Assembly (NCBI RefSeq): GCF_007992095.1
Contig: NZ_BJZP01000012.1
Coordinates: forward strand, 62,001-126,000
Reading direction: 5' to 3'
DNA length: 64,000 nucleotides
From: Paenirhizobium naphthalenivorans
GTDB lineage: Bacteria > Pseudomonadota > Alphaproteobacteria > Rhizobiales > Rhizobiaceae
In this document: piece by piece, positions 42,204-49,576 of the stretch
How the letters are laid out: the number at the start of each line of letters is the position of its first letter
Numbering within the stretch: the first letter of the stretch is position 1
Made by a program: the position numbers and the translations under genes
The notes under the pieces: generated by a model
Seen by the model: the letters and a program-made list of their open reading frames with translations, nothing else
The model's database searches: none
What the model was told of the DNA's origin: nothing

Positions 42204-42233
42204 CGCCTTTCCTCCGCTTGAGGGGGAAAGGCG
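42204..42233. repeat. Stable intergenic hairpin between fdsA and fdhD
   Basis: Arms CGCCTTTCCTCC and GGGGGAAAGGCG pair over 12 bp with one G-U, loop GCTTGA. No T tract. It lies in the 131-bp gap inside the fds operon. It looks like an intergenic palindromic repeat or an mRNA-processing/stability element rather than a terminator. Confidence 0.55.
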
Positions 42234-42299
42234 GCAAGCTGATTTGCCTTGGTCCCCTCTGCCGGTACGCGACGGGTGGTTTGGGTCGAAGGACAGGGC

Positions 42300-43127
42300 A
42301 TGATGACCAGAAAGACCTCCACCCGCATTCGTGAAGTGCAATTCCGCAACGGCGTCCTGGCCGAGGGCAGCCGGATTGTTCCGGAAGAAGTGCCGATCGC
42401 CTTTTCCTATGGCGGCACGACGCATGCGGTGATGATGGCGACACCGGCCGATCTGGAGGATTTTGCCCTCGGCTTCTCGCTTTCCGAGGGCATTATCTCC
42501 GCAGCGGCGGATATTGTCTCGGTCGAGATGATGGAGGCGGGTGATGGCATTGACCTGCAGATTGTGCTGGCCGACGGCACGGCAGAGGCCTTGACGGCAC
42601 GTCGCCGGCACATGGCCGGCCCGGTTGGCTGTGGCCTGTGTGGTATTGAGTCGATTGAGCAGGCGACACGCAGTGTAGCGCCCGTGGACGCCGGCGATTT
42701 CTCGCTGACGCCGGCGCAGATCGCCGAGGCGGTGTGGTTGCTCGGAGACGGACAGAGCCTCAATCGTGAAACCCGTGCCGTGCATGGCGCGGGCTTCTTC
42801 ATTCCCGGGCAGGGACTGGTTTGTCTGCGCGAGGACGTGGGCCGTCACAATGCGCTCGACAAACTTGCCGGCGCCGTGATGCGCTCCGGCCTGGCTGGCG
42901 GCCACGGCGCCGTCGTCGTGACCAGCCGTTTGTCGGTTGAAATGGTGCAAAAGACGGCGGCGCTGCGAAGTGCTGTGCTGATCGCCGTATCGGCACCCAC
43001 CGCACTTGCGGTGCGCACGGCGGAAGCCGCGGGCATCACCCTCGTTGGCATCGCCCGGGGCGACGAATTCGAGATTTTTACCAGACCAGAACGTACCATT
43101 GCCGGAGTGACCGCCCATGTCGCATGA
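42300..43127 (+). CDS. fdhD: Formate dehydrogenase accessory sulfurtransferase FdhD (FdsC)
   Basis: Transfers sulfur from a cysteine desulfurase to the molybdenum cofactor, a step essential for formate dehydrogenase activity; 275 residues. The sulfur-carrying cysteines are Cys111 and Cys114 in GPVGCGLCGIES. Other family segments are LEDFALGFSLSEGII and LCLREDVGRHNALDKLAG. Two adjacent ATGs (42300, 42303) are candidate starts; the longer frame from 42249 lacks similarity. Corresponds to fdsC of the fdsGBACD operon. It overlaps fdsD by 11 bp. Confidence 0.94.
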   Translation: MMTRKTSTRIREVQFRNGVLAEGSRIVPEEVPIAFSYGGTTHAVMMATPADLEDFALGFSLSEGIISAAADIVSVEMMEAGDGIDLQIVLADGTAEALTARRRHMAGPVGCGLCGIESIEQATRSVAPVDAGDFSLTPAQIAEAVWLLGDGQSLNRETRAVHGAGFFIPGQGLVCLREDVGRHNALDKLAGAVMRSGLAGGHGAVVVTSRLSVEMVQKTAALRSAVLIAVSAPTALAVRTAEAAGITLVGIARGDEFEIFTRPERTIAGVTAHVA

Positions 43128-43347
43128 CACCACTGAAAGGCTCGTCCGCATGGCGAACCAGATCGCCACCTTCTTCCTGTCGCAGCCCGAATCGGGGCGC
43201 ATCGAGGGCGTTGCGAACCATATCAACAAGTTCTGGGAGCCGCGCATGCGGCGGGAGCTGTTCGAGCATATCGACAAGGGGGGAGAAGGACTCATGCCAA
43301 TGGTGATCGAGGCCTCCAGGACGATCAAGCGCCCGATCGCCGCCTAG
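43117..43347 (+). CDS. fdsD: NAD-dependent formate dehydrogenase delta subunit
   Basis: A 76-residue FdsD. The diagnostic segments RLVRMANQIATFFLSQPESGRIEGVANHINKFWEPRMRREL and the C-terminal EASRTIKR are present. In Cupriavidus and Rhodobacter it is a small subunit/assembly factor of the complex. It starts inside fdhD (43117 versus stop at 43127). Last gene of the fds operon; the response regulator gene follows after 87 bp without an evident terminator, so read-through is possible. Confidence 0.94.
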   Translation: MSHDTTERLVRMANQIATFFLSQPESGRIEGVANHINKFWEPRMRRELFEHIDKGGEGLMPMVIEASRTIKRPIAA

Positions 43348-43434
43348 AGGAGATTCAGTGGCCGCCCGCTTTGGTGTTTGGGATCGCCTCTGCTATGCAT
43401 GGCGAAGCGTTGAACGAGGGGAGCGATCGACACT

Positions 43435-44826
43435 GTGAGGGCGGACACGGCACGCAAAGTCCAGGCGAGCGAACGGGACCCGGAATTCGGCCCCTGGTTG
43501 GCGCAGGCCACCATTCTCGTCGTCGATGACGAACCGGGCATGCGCAATTTTCTCGTGCGCACGCTAGCCCCCCGTTGCAAGGCGATTGAGGAAGCCGCTG
43601 ATGCCGAGGAGGCATCCCGCAAGCTTGACCAGCACCATTTCGACGTCGTCATTCTTGATAATATCATGCCGGGCAAGAACGGCGTTGACTGGCTGATCGA
43701 ACAGAGGGCGATCGGTTTCTTTGCCGATGTCATCCTGATGACGGCCTATGCGGATCTCGAAACGGCGATCCGGGCCTTGCGCGCCGGTGCCGTCGATTTC
43801 GTCCTCAAACCCTTCCGTTCCAACCAGATCCTCAATGCGGTCGCGCGCTGTCTCGACCGCATCCGCCTACAGCGCGAGAACTTCGTCTTGCGCTATGAAT
43901 TGAGAGCGACCGCTGACCACATCCTGCTGCGCGACAAGCTGATCGGTGGGTCCGCCGCAATCCAGCAGGTGCGTGAGACGCTTGCCCGCGTGGCGCCCCT
44001 GCCAACGACCGTGTTGCTCACCGGTGAGTCCGGTACGGGCAAAGAGGTGGCTGCCCGTTCGCTGCACGCCCTTTCCGACCGGGCAGCCAAGCCCTTCGTT
44101 CCGGTCAACTGCGCCGCCATCCCGCCGGATGTGATCGAGTCCGAACTGTTCGGCCATGTGCGCGGTGCCTTTACCGGGGCGGAATCGGGGCGCGAGGGTC
44201 TTTTCCTCCATGCTCAGGGCGGCACGCTTTTCCTCGACGAGATCGGAGAAATGCCGCTGGCCACCCAGAGCAAGCTGCTCCGCGTGATCGAGGACCGGCG
44301 CGTGCGCCCGGTCGGAGCGGAGCGGGAAGTACCGATCGACCTGCGCTTTGTTTTCGCCACCAATGCCAACCTCGAGAAGCTGGTGCAGGAGGGTGGGTTC
44401 CGCCCGGATCTCTATTACCGCATCAACGTTATGCAGCTGAAGCTGCCGCCGCTGCGCGACCGGGGCGATGACGTGCTCGAGCTTGCAAGCCTATTCATGC
44501 ACAAGCTGTCGCAGCAGCTCGGCATGCCGATGGTGCCGATCGATAAGGCGGCAAAAGCGGTGCTCTCCGCTTACGCATGGCCGGGCAACGTGCGCGAACT
44601 CCGCAATCTGATCGAACGCTCACTTATCCTCGGTGGCTTCCCAGAGGATTTCCGCGGCTGGCGGGGAGGCTCCGTGAGCCTCCCGTCGGGGACCCTTGAG
44701 GAGGTCGAACGGCGCCATATCCTCGCTGTGCTGGAAGAGACCGGTGGGGATCGCGACGAGGCTGCGCGACGGCTCGGTATCTCGCGCAAGACTATCGACC
44801 GCAAGTTCGTGTTCTGGAATGCCTGA
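43435..44826 (+). CDS. Sigma-54-dependent response regulator (NtrC family)
   Basis: A 463-residue activator: receiver domain (residues 26-140, phospho-acceptor Asp75 in VVILDNIMPG), AAA+ domain with Walker A GESGTGKE, the sigma-54 contact loop GAFTGAESG and Walker B GGTLFLDEIGEM, and a C-terminal Fis-type HTH (DEAARRLGISRKTIDRKF). Start is GTG 43435. Its stop overlaps the kinase start by ATGCCTGA (8 bp), so both are made together. It almost surely binds the twin palindromes upstream of the transporter gene. Which acid it answers to is unknown. Confidence 0.93.
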   Translation: MRADTARKVQASERDPEFGPWLAQATILVVDDEPGMRNFLVRTLAPRCKAIEEAADAEEASRKLDQHHFDVVILDNIMPGKNGVDWLIEQRAIGFFADVILMTAYADLETAIRALRAGAVDFVLKPFRSNQILNAVARCLDRIRLQRENFVLRYELRATADHILLRDKLIGGSAAIQQVRETLARVAPLPTTVLLTGESGTGKEVAARSLHALSDRAAKPFVPVNCAAIPPDVIESELFGHVRGAFTGAESGREGLFLHAQGGTLFLDEIGEMPLATQSKLLRVIEDRRVRPVGAEREVPIDLRFVFATNANLEKLVQEGGFRPDLYYRINVMQLKLPPLRDRGDDVLELASLFMHKLSQQLGMPMVPIDKAAKAVLSAYAWPGNVRELRNLIERSLILGGFPEDFRGWRGGSVSLPSGTLEEVERRHILAVLEETGGDRDEAARRLGISRKTIDRKFVFWNA

Positions 44827-46840
44827 AGCCGCTCCGCGAGATATCAGCATTCGCCGCGGCAGATCGATCCGCTATCGGCTCCTGGCCATAGCTCTCCTGC
44901 CGACACTGGTCATCCTGCCGCTTCTGCTGGTTGCGACCATGGCTCGCTGGGAGGCGAAGTTCGATGCTTTGCTGACCTCGAAGGTCAATGCGGACCTCAC
45001 CATCGCGCACCAATATCTGGCTCGGATCCTTGAGAACACCGGCGAGCATCTCGCCGCACTGACTGGCTCCGTCGCCTTTCGCGACGCGGCGGATCAGGGC
45101 GGTGGAGCTGGGCTTTCGGCCTATTTAGAAGAAAACCGGATGCGCCTTGGCCTCGACTTTCTCTTCTTGGTGAACCAAACCGGCATGTCGATCGGGCCCG
45201 CCGGCTTCCCGGGCCAGAGCGCGGTGCGGACGGATTGGCCGGTTCTCAGGTCGGCCTTTGCGGGCGAGCCGAAAACGGCAATAGACATCTTCTCCCGGCG
45301 GGAGCTGGAGGCGATCTCGCCGGCGCTTGCCGCGCGCGCCCAGCTGGAACTCGTGCCGACACCAAACGCGGTTCCGACTGATCGGGCGAGCGAAACTCGC
45401 GGCATGGTCGTGCATTCGGCTAGCCCCGTCGCTTTGCCGGACGGACCAGCCGTGCTCGTCGGCGGTATCCTGCTCAACCAGAATCTCGTTTTCATCGACA
45501 CGATCAATGATCTCGTCTATCGCGCGGCGAGCTTGCCGGAGGGGAGTCAAGGGACGGCGACGCTTTTCCTCGACGACGTGCGAATCAGCACCAATGTCCG
45601 GCTGTTCGAGGACAAGCGGGCGCTTGGCACCCGCGTTTCGGCGGCTGTCCGCCAAGCGGTGCTGGACGAGGGACGGGTCTGGCTCGACAGCGCCTTCGTC
45701 GTCAGCGACTGGTATGTTTCGGCCTACGAGCCGATCAGCGACAGTTTTGGCAAGCGCGTCGGCATGCTCTATGTCGGTTTCCTCGAGGCGCCGTTCGCCC
45801 GCGCCAAGACCGAGACCATCATCGGTATTGCCGTCGCATTCCTTCTGGTCACTGCTGCCAGCGTGCCGATCTTCCTTCGCTGGGCGCGGGCGATCTTCAA
45901 ACCGTTGGAGCGGATGACCGGCACCATTGCCCGGGTCGAGGAGGGCGATCTGGGCGCGCGATCCGGCCTTATCGATGCCAGCGATGAGATCGGCCGGGTG
46001 GCTGCTCATCTCGACAGCCTTTTGGATCAGTTGCAGCAGCGTGAACGGGAACTCCGGACGTGGAACGACGAGCTCAACGATCGTGTCGCCGAGCGTACGC
46101 GTGAACTCGAACTGGCGAACCGGCAGCTGGAGGCGACGACCAAGCAACTCATCATGTCGGAGAAGCTCGCGGCGCTCGGTGAGATTACGGCTGGCGTCGC
46201 CCATGAGATCAACAATCCGATTGCCGTCATGCAGGGTAATCTCGATGTGGTGCGCAGCGTGCTTGGGGACAGGGCGGAGGGTTTGGCGACGGAACTCCGG
46301 CTGATCGACGAGCAAATCCACCGGGTCAACCAGATCGTCACCAAGCTGCTGCAATTCGCCAAACCGGAGGAATATGCCGGTTATGTCGAGCGTCATAGCC
46401 CGGCTGCTGTGATTTCGGATTGTCTTCCGCTCGTCCAACATCTGCTCGGCAAAGCCGCCATCAAGGTCGAGCGGGACGATCAGGCGACGCGGCATGTTCT
46501 GATGAATCACACGGAGTTGCAGCAAGTCCTGATCAACCTGATCGTCAACGCCATCCACGCCATGCCGGACGGAGGCCGTCTGCGCCTCGCCAGCCGCGAC
46601 GAGGAGCGCGATGGTCATGACGGCATCTGCATTGACGTGACGGATACCGGCGTCGGCATGACGCCGCAGGTGCTTTCGCGGATCTTCGATCCGTTTTTTA
46701 CCACCAAGCGTCGGCAAGGTACGGGCCTTGGCCTATCGATTAGCCAGACCTTGGTCTCCCGCCAAGGCGGCGCGCTGACCGTGGAGAGCGAACCAGGCAG
46801 GGGGACGACCTTCTCGATCTGGCTTCCAGAGGCTGACTAA
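44819..46840 (+). CDS. Sensor histidine kinase with periplasmic Cache-type domain
   Basis: A 673-residue membrane kinase. TM1 about residues 21-41, a periplasmic sensor of nearly 300 residues (45-335) resembling a single-Cache domain, TM2 about 340-360, HAMP (FKPLERMTGTIARVEEGDLGARSG), a coiled coil (QQRERELRTWNDELNDRVAERTRELELANRQLE), the HisKA site GVAHEINNP with phospho-His462, and the ATPase domain with DTGVGMT and GTGLGLSIS. Architecture resembles DctB-type sensors of organic acids. It overlaps the response-regulator gene. The ligand is not known; neighbouring genes point to formate, oxalate, pyruvate or lactate. Confidence 0.92.
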   Translation: MPEAAPRDISIRRGRSIRYRLLAIALLPTLVILPLLLVATMARWEAKFDALLTSKVNADLTIAHQYLARILENTGEHLAALTGSVAFRDAADQGGGAGLSAYLEENRMRLGLDFLFLVNQTGMSIGPAGFPGQSAVRTDWPVLRSAFAGEPKTAIDIFSRRELEAISPALAARAQLELVPTPNAVPTDRASETRGMVVHSASPVALPDGPAVLVGGILLNQNLVFIDTINDLVYRAASLPEGSQGTATLFLDDVRISTNVRLFEDKRALGTRVSAAVRQAVLDEGRVWLDSAFVVSDWYVSAYEPISDSFGKRVGMLYVGFLEAPFARAKTETIIGIAVAFLLVTAASVPIFLRWARAIFKPLERMTGTIARVEEGDLGARSGLIDASDEIGRVAAHLDSLLDQLQQRERELRTWNDELNDRVAERTRELELANRQLEATTKQLIMSEKLAALGEITAGVAHEINNPIAVMQGNLDVVRSVLGDRAEGLATELRLIDEQIHRVNQIVTKLLQFAKPEEYAGYVERHSPAAVISDCLPLVQHLLGKAAIKVERDDQATRHVLMNHTELQQVLINLIVNAIHAMPDGGRLRLASRDEERDGHDGICIDVTDTGVGMTPQVLSRIFDPFFTTKRRQGTGLGLSISQTLVSRQGGALTVESEPGRGTTFSIWLPEAD

Positions 46841-46852
46841 TCTGGGGTTCTT

Positions 46853-46887
46853 GGACATTTTGTCCGTTTTTATCGGACATTTTGTCC
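46853..46887 (+). promoter_or_regulatory. Twin upstream activator sites for the response regulator
   Basis: Two identical 13-bp palindromes GGACATTTTGTCC at 46853-46865 and 46875-46887. Centres are 22 bp apart, two helical turns, so dimers bound to them would face the same side. They lie 54 bp and 76 bp upstream of the -24 element. This is the layout of NtrC-family enhancers. A near match to the IHF consensus (one mismatch; TAACTTATTGAAA at 46910-46922) lies between them and the promoter. Confidence 0.85.
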
Positions 46888-46940
46888 GTTCAGGCACTCC
46901 TGCTCCAGCTAACTTATTGAAAATTGGCAGATTCGGTATT

Positions 46941-46954
46941 GGCACGGCGGTTGC
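46941..46954 (+). promoter_or_regulatory. Sigma-54 (-24/-12) promoter of the transporter gene
   Basis: TTGGCACGGCGGTTGCT contains the invariant GG (46941-46942) and GC (46953-46954) with exactly 10 bp between them, matching the TGGCAC-N5-TTGC consensus fully. It lies about 205 bp upstream of the transporter start, leaving a leader of roughly 190 nt in which I recognise no gene; an open frame from 46851 crosses the promoter and is not coding. Confidence 0.9.
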
Positions 46955-47160
46955 TTCGAGATCGCTGTTCCCGGCGGAGTGTTTCTTGGAGAAGATATGC
47001 GGACGGGAGCGGGGGAGGAAGCCGCAACGCTTGGCTTCTTATTTGGACCGGTCCTGCGGTACGCCTTGTTGGAGGAACAAAACAAGGTGGGAGAATCCGT
47101 GGACGGCCGGATCAGGGAAAGATCCATCGGTGATATCCGATGAGAGGGAGGATTTCGACT

Positions 47161-48816
47161 ATGTCTGCTACGACCGAGACAGCGACGGGCGGTTACGGAG
47201 GCGGTGGCCTTCTCGACCGCGAACGCATTATTGCCAAACCTGGTTTCAATCGTTGGTTGGTGCCGCCGGCGGCGCTGGCCATCCATCTTTGCATCGGCAT
47301 GGCTTATGGCTTTTCCGTCTTCTGGCTGCCACTTACCAAGTCGCTTGGTATTGGCCAGTCCATCGCCTGCCCGGACCTCACTCTCATATCCGCCCTGTTC
47401 ACGACCAGCTGCGACTGGCGCGTCAGCGATCTCGGCTGGATCTATACTTTGTTCTTCGTCCTTCTCGGGTCCTCGGCGGCCATCTGGGGCGGCTGGCTTG
47501 AGCGTGTCGGGCCGCGCCGCGCCGGCTTCGTTTCGGCTTGCTGCTGGTGCGGCGGTATTTTGATCGCTGCGCTTGGCGTCATAACCCATCAGCTGTGGTT
47601 GATGTGGCTCGGCGCGGGCGTGATCGGCGGCATCGGGCTCGGCCTCGGCTATATCTCGCCGGTTTCGACGCTGATCAAATGGTTCCCCGACCGGCGCGGC
47701 ATGGCGACTGGCATGGCCATCATGGGCTTCGGCGGTGGTGCTATGATCGGTGCGCCGCTTGCCAATATGCTGATGAACACTTTCAAGAGCGACACTTCAG
47801 TCGGCGTCTGGCAGACTTTTGTCGTCATGGCGTGCGTCTATTTTGTCTTCATGGTGGGCGGCGCCTTTGGTTATCGTATTCCGCCGGCCGGCTGGCGTCC
47901 CGAAGGCTGGGTGCCGAAGGTCACCGGCAATGCGATGATCACCCATGGCCACGTCCACCTGAACAAGGCGCACAAGACGCCGCAGTTCTGGCTTATCTGG
48001 GCGGTTCTCACCTTGAACGTTTCGGCCGGTATCGGCGTGATCGGCATGGCTTCGCCTATGCTGCAGGAGATCTTCGCCGGTTCGCTGATCGGCCTTCCTG
48101 AGCTGAAGTTCTCCGATCTGAGCAAGGAACAACTGACGGCCATCGCCGCGATCGCCGCCGGGTTTACCGGCCTTCTGTCGCTCTTCAACATCGGCGGGCG
48201 ATTCTTCTGGGCCTCGCTTTCCGACAAGATCGGCCGCAAGAATACCTACTACGTCTTCTTCCTGCTCGGCATCGTGCTCTATGCTTCGGCCCCGTGGGCT
48301 GCCGGCATTGGTAGCAAGGTGTTTTTCGTCGCGGCCTTCTGCATCATCCTGTCGATGTATGGCGGCGGTTTTGCCACCATTCCGGCCTATCTTGCCGACA
48401 TTTTCGGGACCCAGTTCGTCGGCGCCATTCATGGGCGGTTGCTGACCGCCTGGGCAACCGCAGGCATCATCGGTCCTGTGGTGGTCAACTATATTCGCGA
48501 GGCGCAGATCGCGGCGGGTATTCCGCGTGCTCAGGTTTACGACTTCACGATGTACATTCTGGCCGGCATGCTGGCGCTCGGTCTCGTTGCCAACTTCCTG
48601 GTCAGGCCGCTGTCCGACAAGTGGTTCATGTCCGACGAGGAAGTGGCAGCGTTGCAGGCCAAGAGCCAAGCGGCGGCGGCTGGTCCGACCGGATCCTTCG
48701 GCATCGGCAAGGGTGGGTTCGATGGCAAGGCGGCGATCGCTTGGGCCGTCGTCGGCATCCCGATCCTCTGGGGGGTCTGGATCACGCTGCAAAAGACCTT
48801 TGTGCTCTTCGCTTGA
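47161..48816 (+). CDS. Oxalate/formate antiporter family MFS transporter
   Basis: A 551-residue major-facilitator protein of the OFA family with about 12 helices. The start RWLVPPAALAIHLCIGMAYGFSVFWLP is the OFA signature; GLGYISPVSTLIKWFPDRRGMATGMAIMGFGGGA covers helices 4-5; NIGGRFFWASLSDKIGRK is the conserved loop in the second half. There are extra loops (about residues 55-80 and 215-260) and a C-terminal tail with a further helix. ATG 47161 is chosen for GGAGG 9 nt upstream, over ATG 47140. Family members move oxalate, formate or pyruvate. Its sigma-54 promoter and closeness to fds suggest uptake or exchange of such an acid. Confidence 0.88.
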   Translation: MSATTETATGGYGGGGLLDRERIIAKPGFNRWLVPPAALAIHLCIGMAYGFSVFWLPLTKSLGIGQSIACPDLTLISALFTTSCDWRVSDLGWIYTLFFVLLGSSAAIWGGWLERVGPRRAGFVSACCWCGGILIAALGVITHQLWLMWLGAGVIGGIGLGLGYISPVSTLIKWFPDRRGMATGMAIMGFGGGAMIGAPLANMLMNTFKSDTSVGVWQTFVVMACVYFVFMVGGAFGYRIPPAGWRPEGWVPKVTGNAMITHGHVHLNKAHKTPQFWLIWAVLTLNVSAGIGVIGMASPMLQEIFAGSLIGLPELKFSDLSKEQLTAIAAIAAGFTGLLSLFNIGGRFFWASLSDKIGRKNTYYVFFLLGIVLYASAPWAAGIGSKVFFVAAFCIILSMYGGGFATIPAYLADIFGTQFVGAIHGRLLTAWATAGIIGPVVVNYIREAQIAAGIPRAQVYDFTMYILAGMLALGLVANFLVRPLSDKWFMSDEEVAALQAKSQAAAAGPTGSFGIGKGGFDGKAAIAWAVVGIPILWGVWITLQKTFVLFA

Positions 48817-48837
48817 AGACATGCACTTGGCTTCGAC

Positions 48838-48871
48838 AATGAACAAGGCGGCGCGAGCCGCCTTGTTCATT
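48838..48871 (+). terminator. Terminator hairpin after the transporter gene
   Basis: Perfect 15-bp stem AATGAACAAGGCGGC (48838-48852) and GCCGCCTTGTTCATT (48857-48871), GCGA tetraloop, followed by TTC. Very stable; ends the sigma-54 transcript. The region 48872-49032 beyond it holds no recognised gene. Confidence 0.8.
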
Positions 48872-49032
48872 TCAAACCGCGAAACGACCTGGTGTGTGGC
48901 TGGCGCCTTCGAGGCGGAGTGTGTTCAAGGACCTCGCCGGTGTGATCCATTCGATGAAAGCCAGCAACTTGGAAAGCATAGGGGGGGCTGGCGTGCGGAG
49001 GTCTGCGCAGTCGAAAGAAGGACTGAAGCCAT

Positions 49033-49063
49033 AAAAAAAGCCCCCGCGACGCGGAGGCTTTTA
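49033..49063 (-). terminator. Rho-independent terminator of the cheW/chemoreceptor operon
   Basis: On the minus strand a stem AAAAGCCTCCGC/GCGGGGGCTTTT with a GTC loop and one mismatch ends in a run of seven T. It lies 34 bp after the cheW stop. The A/T flanks on both sides could let it act bidirectionally. Confidence 0.82.
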
Positions 49064-49096
49064 TGATCGCTGGGATCTGATTCTAGTGGCCTCGCC

Positions 49097-49576
49097 TCAG
49101 GCGGCCATCTCTTCAAGATCGCTGCCCTTGAACATCTTGGCGAGGTTCAGGAAGCAGATCATGCCATGCTCGTTGGCGATGATGCCTTCGGAGAAGGATT
49201 TGTCGAAGGAGGCGGATATCTCCGGTACCGGCTGAACCTGGCTCGACGGGATGGTTAGAATATCCGAAACGCGGTCGACCAGCATGCCGATGACCATGTT
49301 GTGAACCTCTGCAACCACGATAGCCGAACGCTCGTTGGCAACCGTGCTCTTCATCCCGAGCTTGTAGGCAAGATCGATAATCGGGATCACCGAGCCGCGC
49401 AGGTTCATCACGCCGATAACGTCTGCGGGGGCATGCGGGATGGGAGTCGACGGTGCCCAGCCGCGGATTTCGCGGATGGTCGTGGTCTTGACGCAGAACT
49501 CCTGGTCATGCAGCCGGAAGGCGATGATTTCGAGGGTTTCGCCGTTGAAGCTTGTCGAGTTGATCGCAGTCGCCAT
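49097..49576 (-). CDS. cheW: Chemotaxis coupling protein CheW
   Basis: CheW links chemoreceptors to the kinase CheA; 159 residues from ATG 49576. Family segments are IIAFRLHDQEFCVKTTTIREIRGW, HAPADVIGVMNLRGSVIPIIDLAYKLG and VIGMLVDRVSDIL. The start overlaps the chemoreceptor stop (TAATG), so it is translationally coupled to it. An additional in-frame TTG 15 bp upstream is unlikely. A receptor-specific copy; the main che cluster is not in the window. Confidence 0.93.
   Translation of the reverse strand: MATAINSTSFNGETLEIIAFRLHDQEFCVKTTTIREIRGWAPSTPIPHAPADVIGVMNLRGSVIPIIDLAYKLGMKSTVANERSAIVVAEVHNMVIGMLVDRVSDILTIPSSQVQPVPEISASFDKSFSEGIIANEHGMICFLNLAKMFKGSDLEEMAA

Noticed and set aside
46851-47501. 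216-residue open frame across the sigma-54 promoter region
   Set aside because: Runs through the palindromes, the promoter and the start of the transporter in another phase; no ribosome site and no domain.
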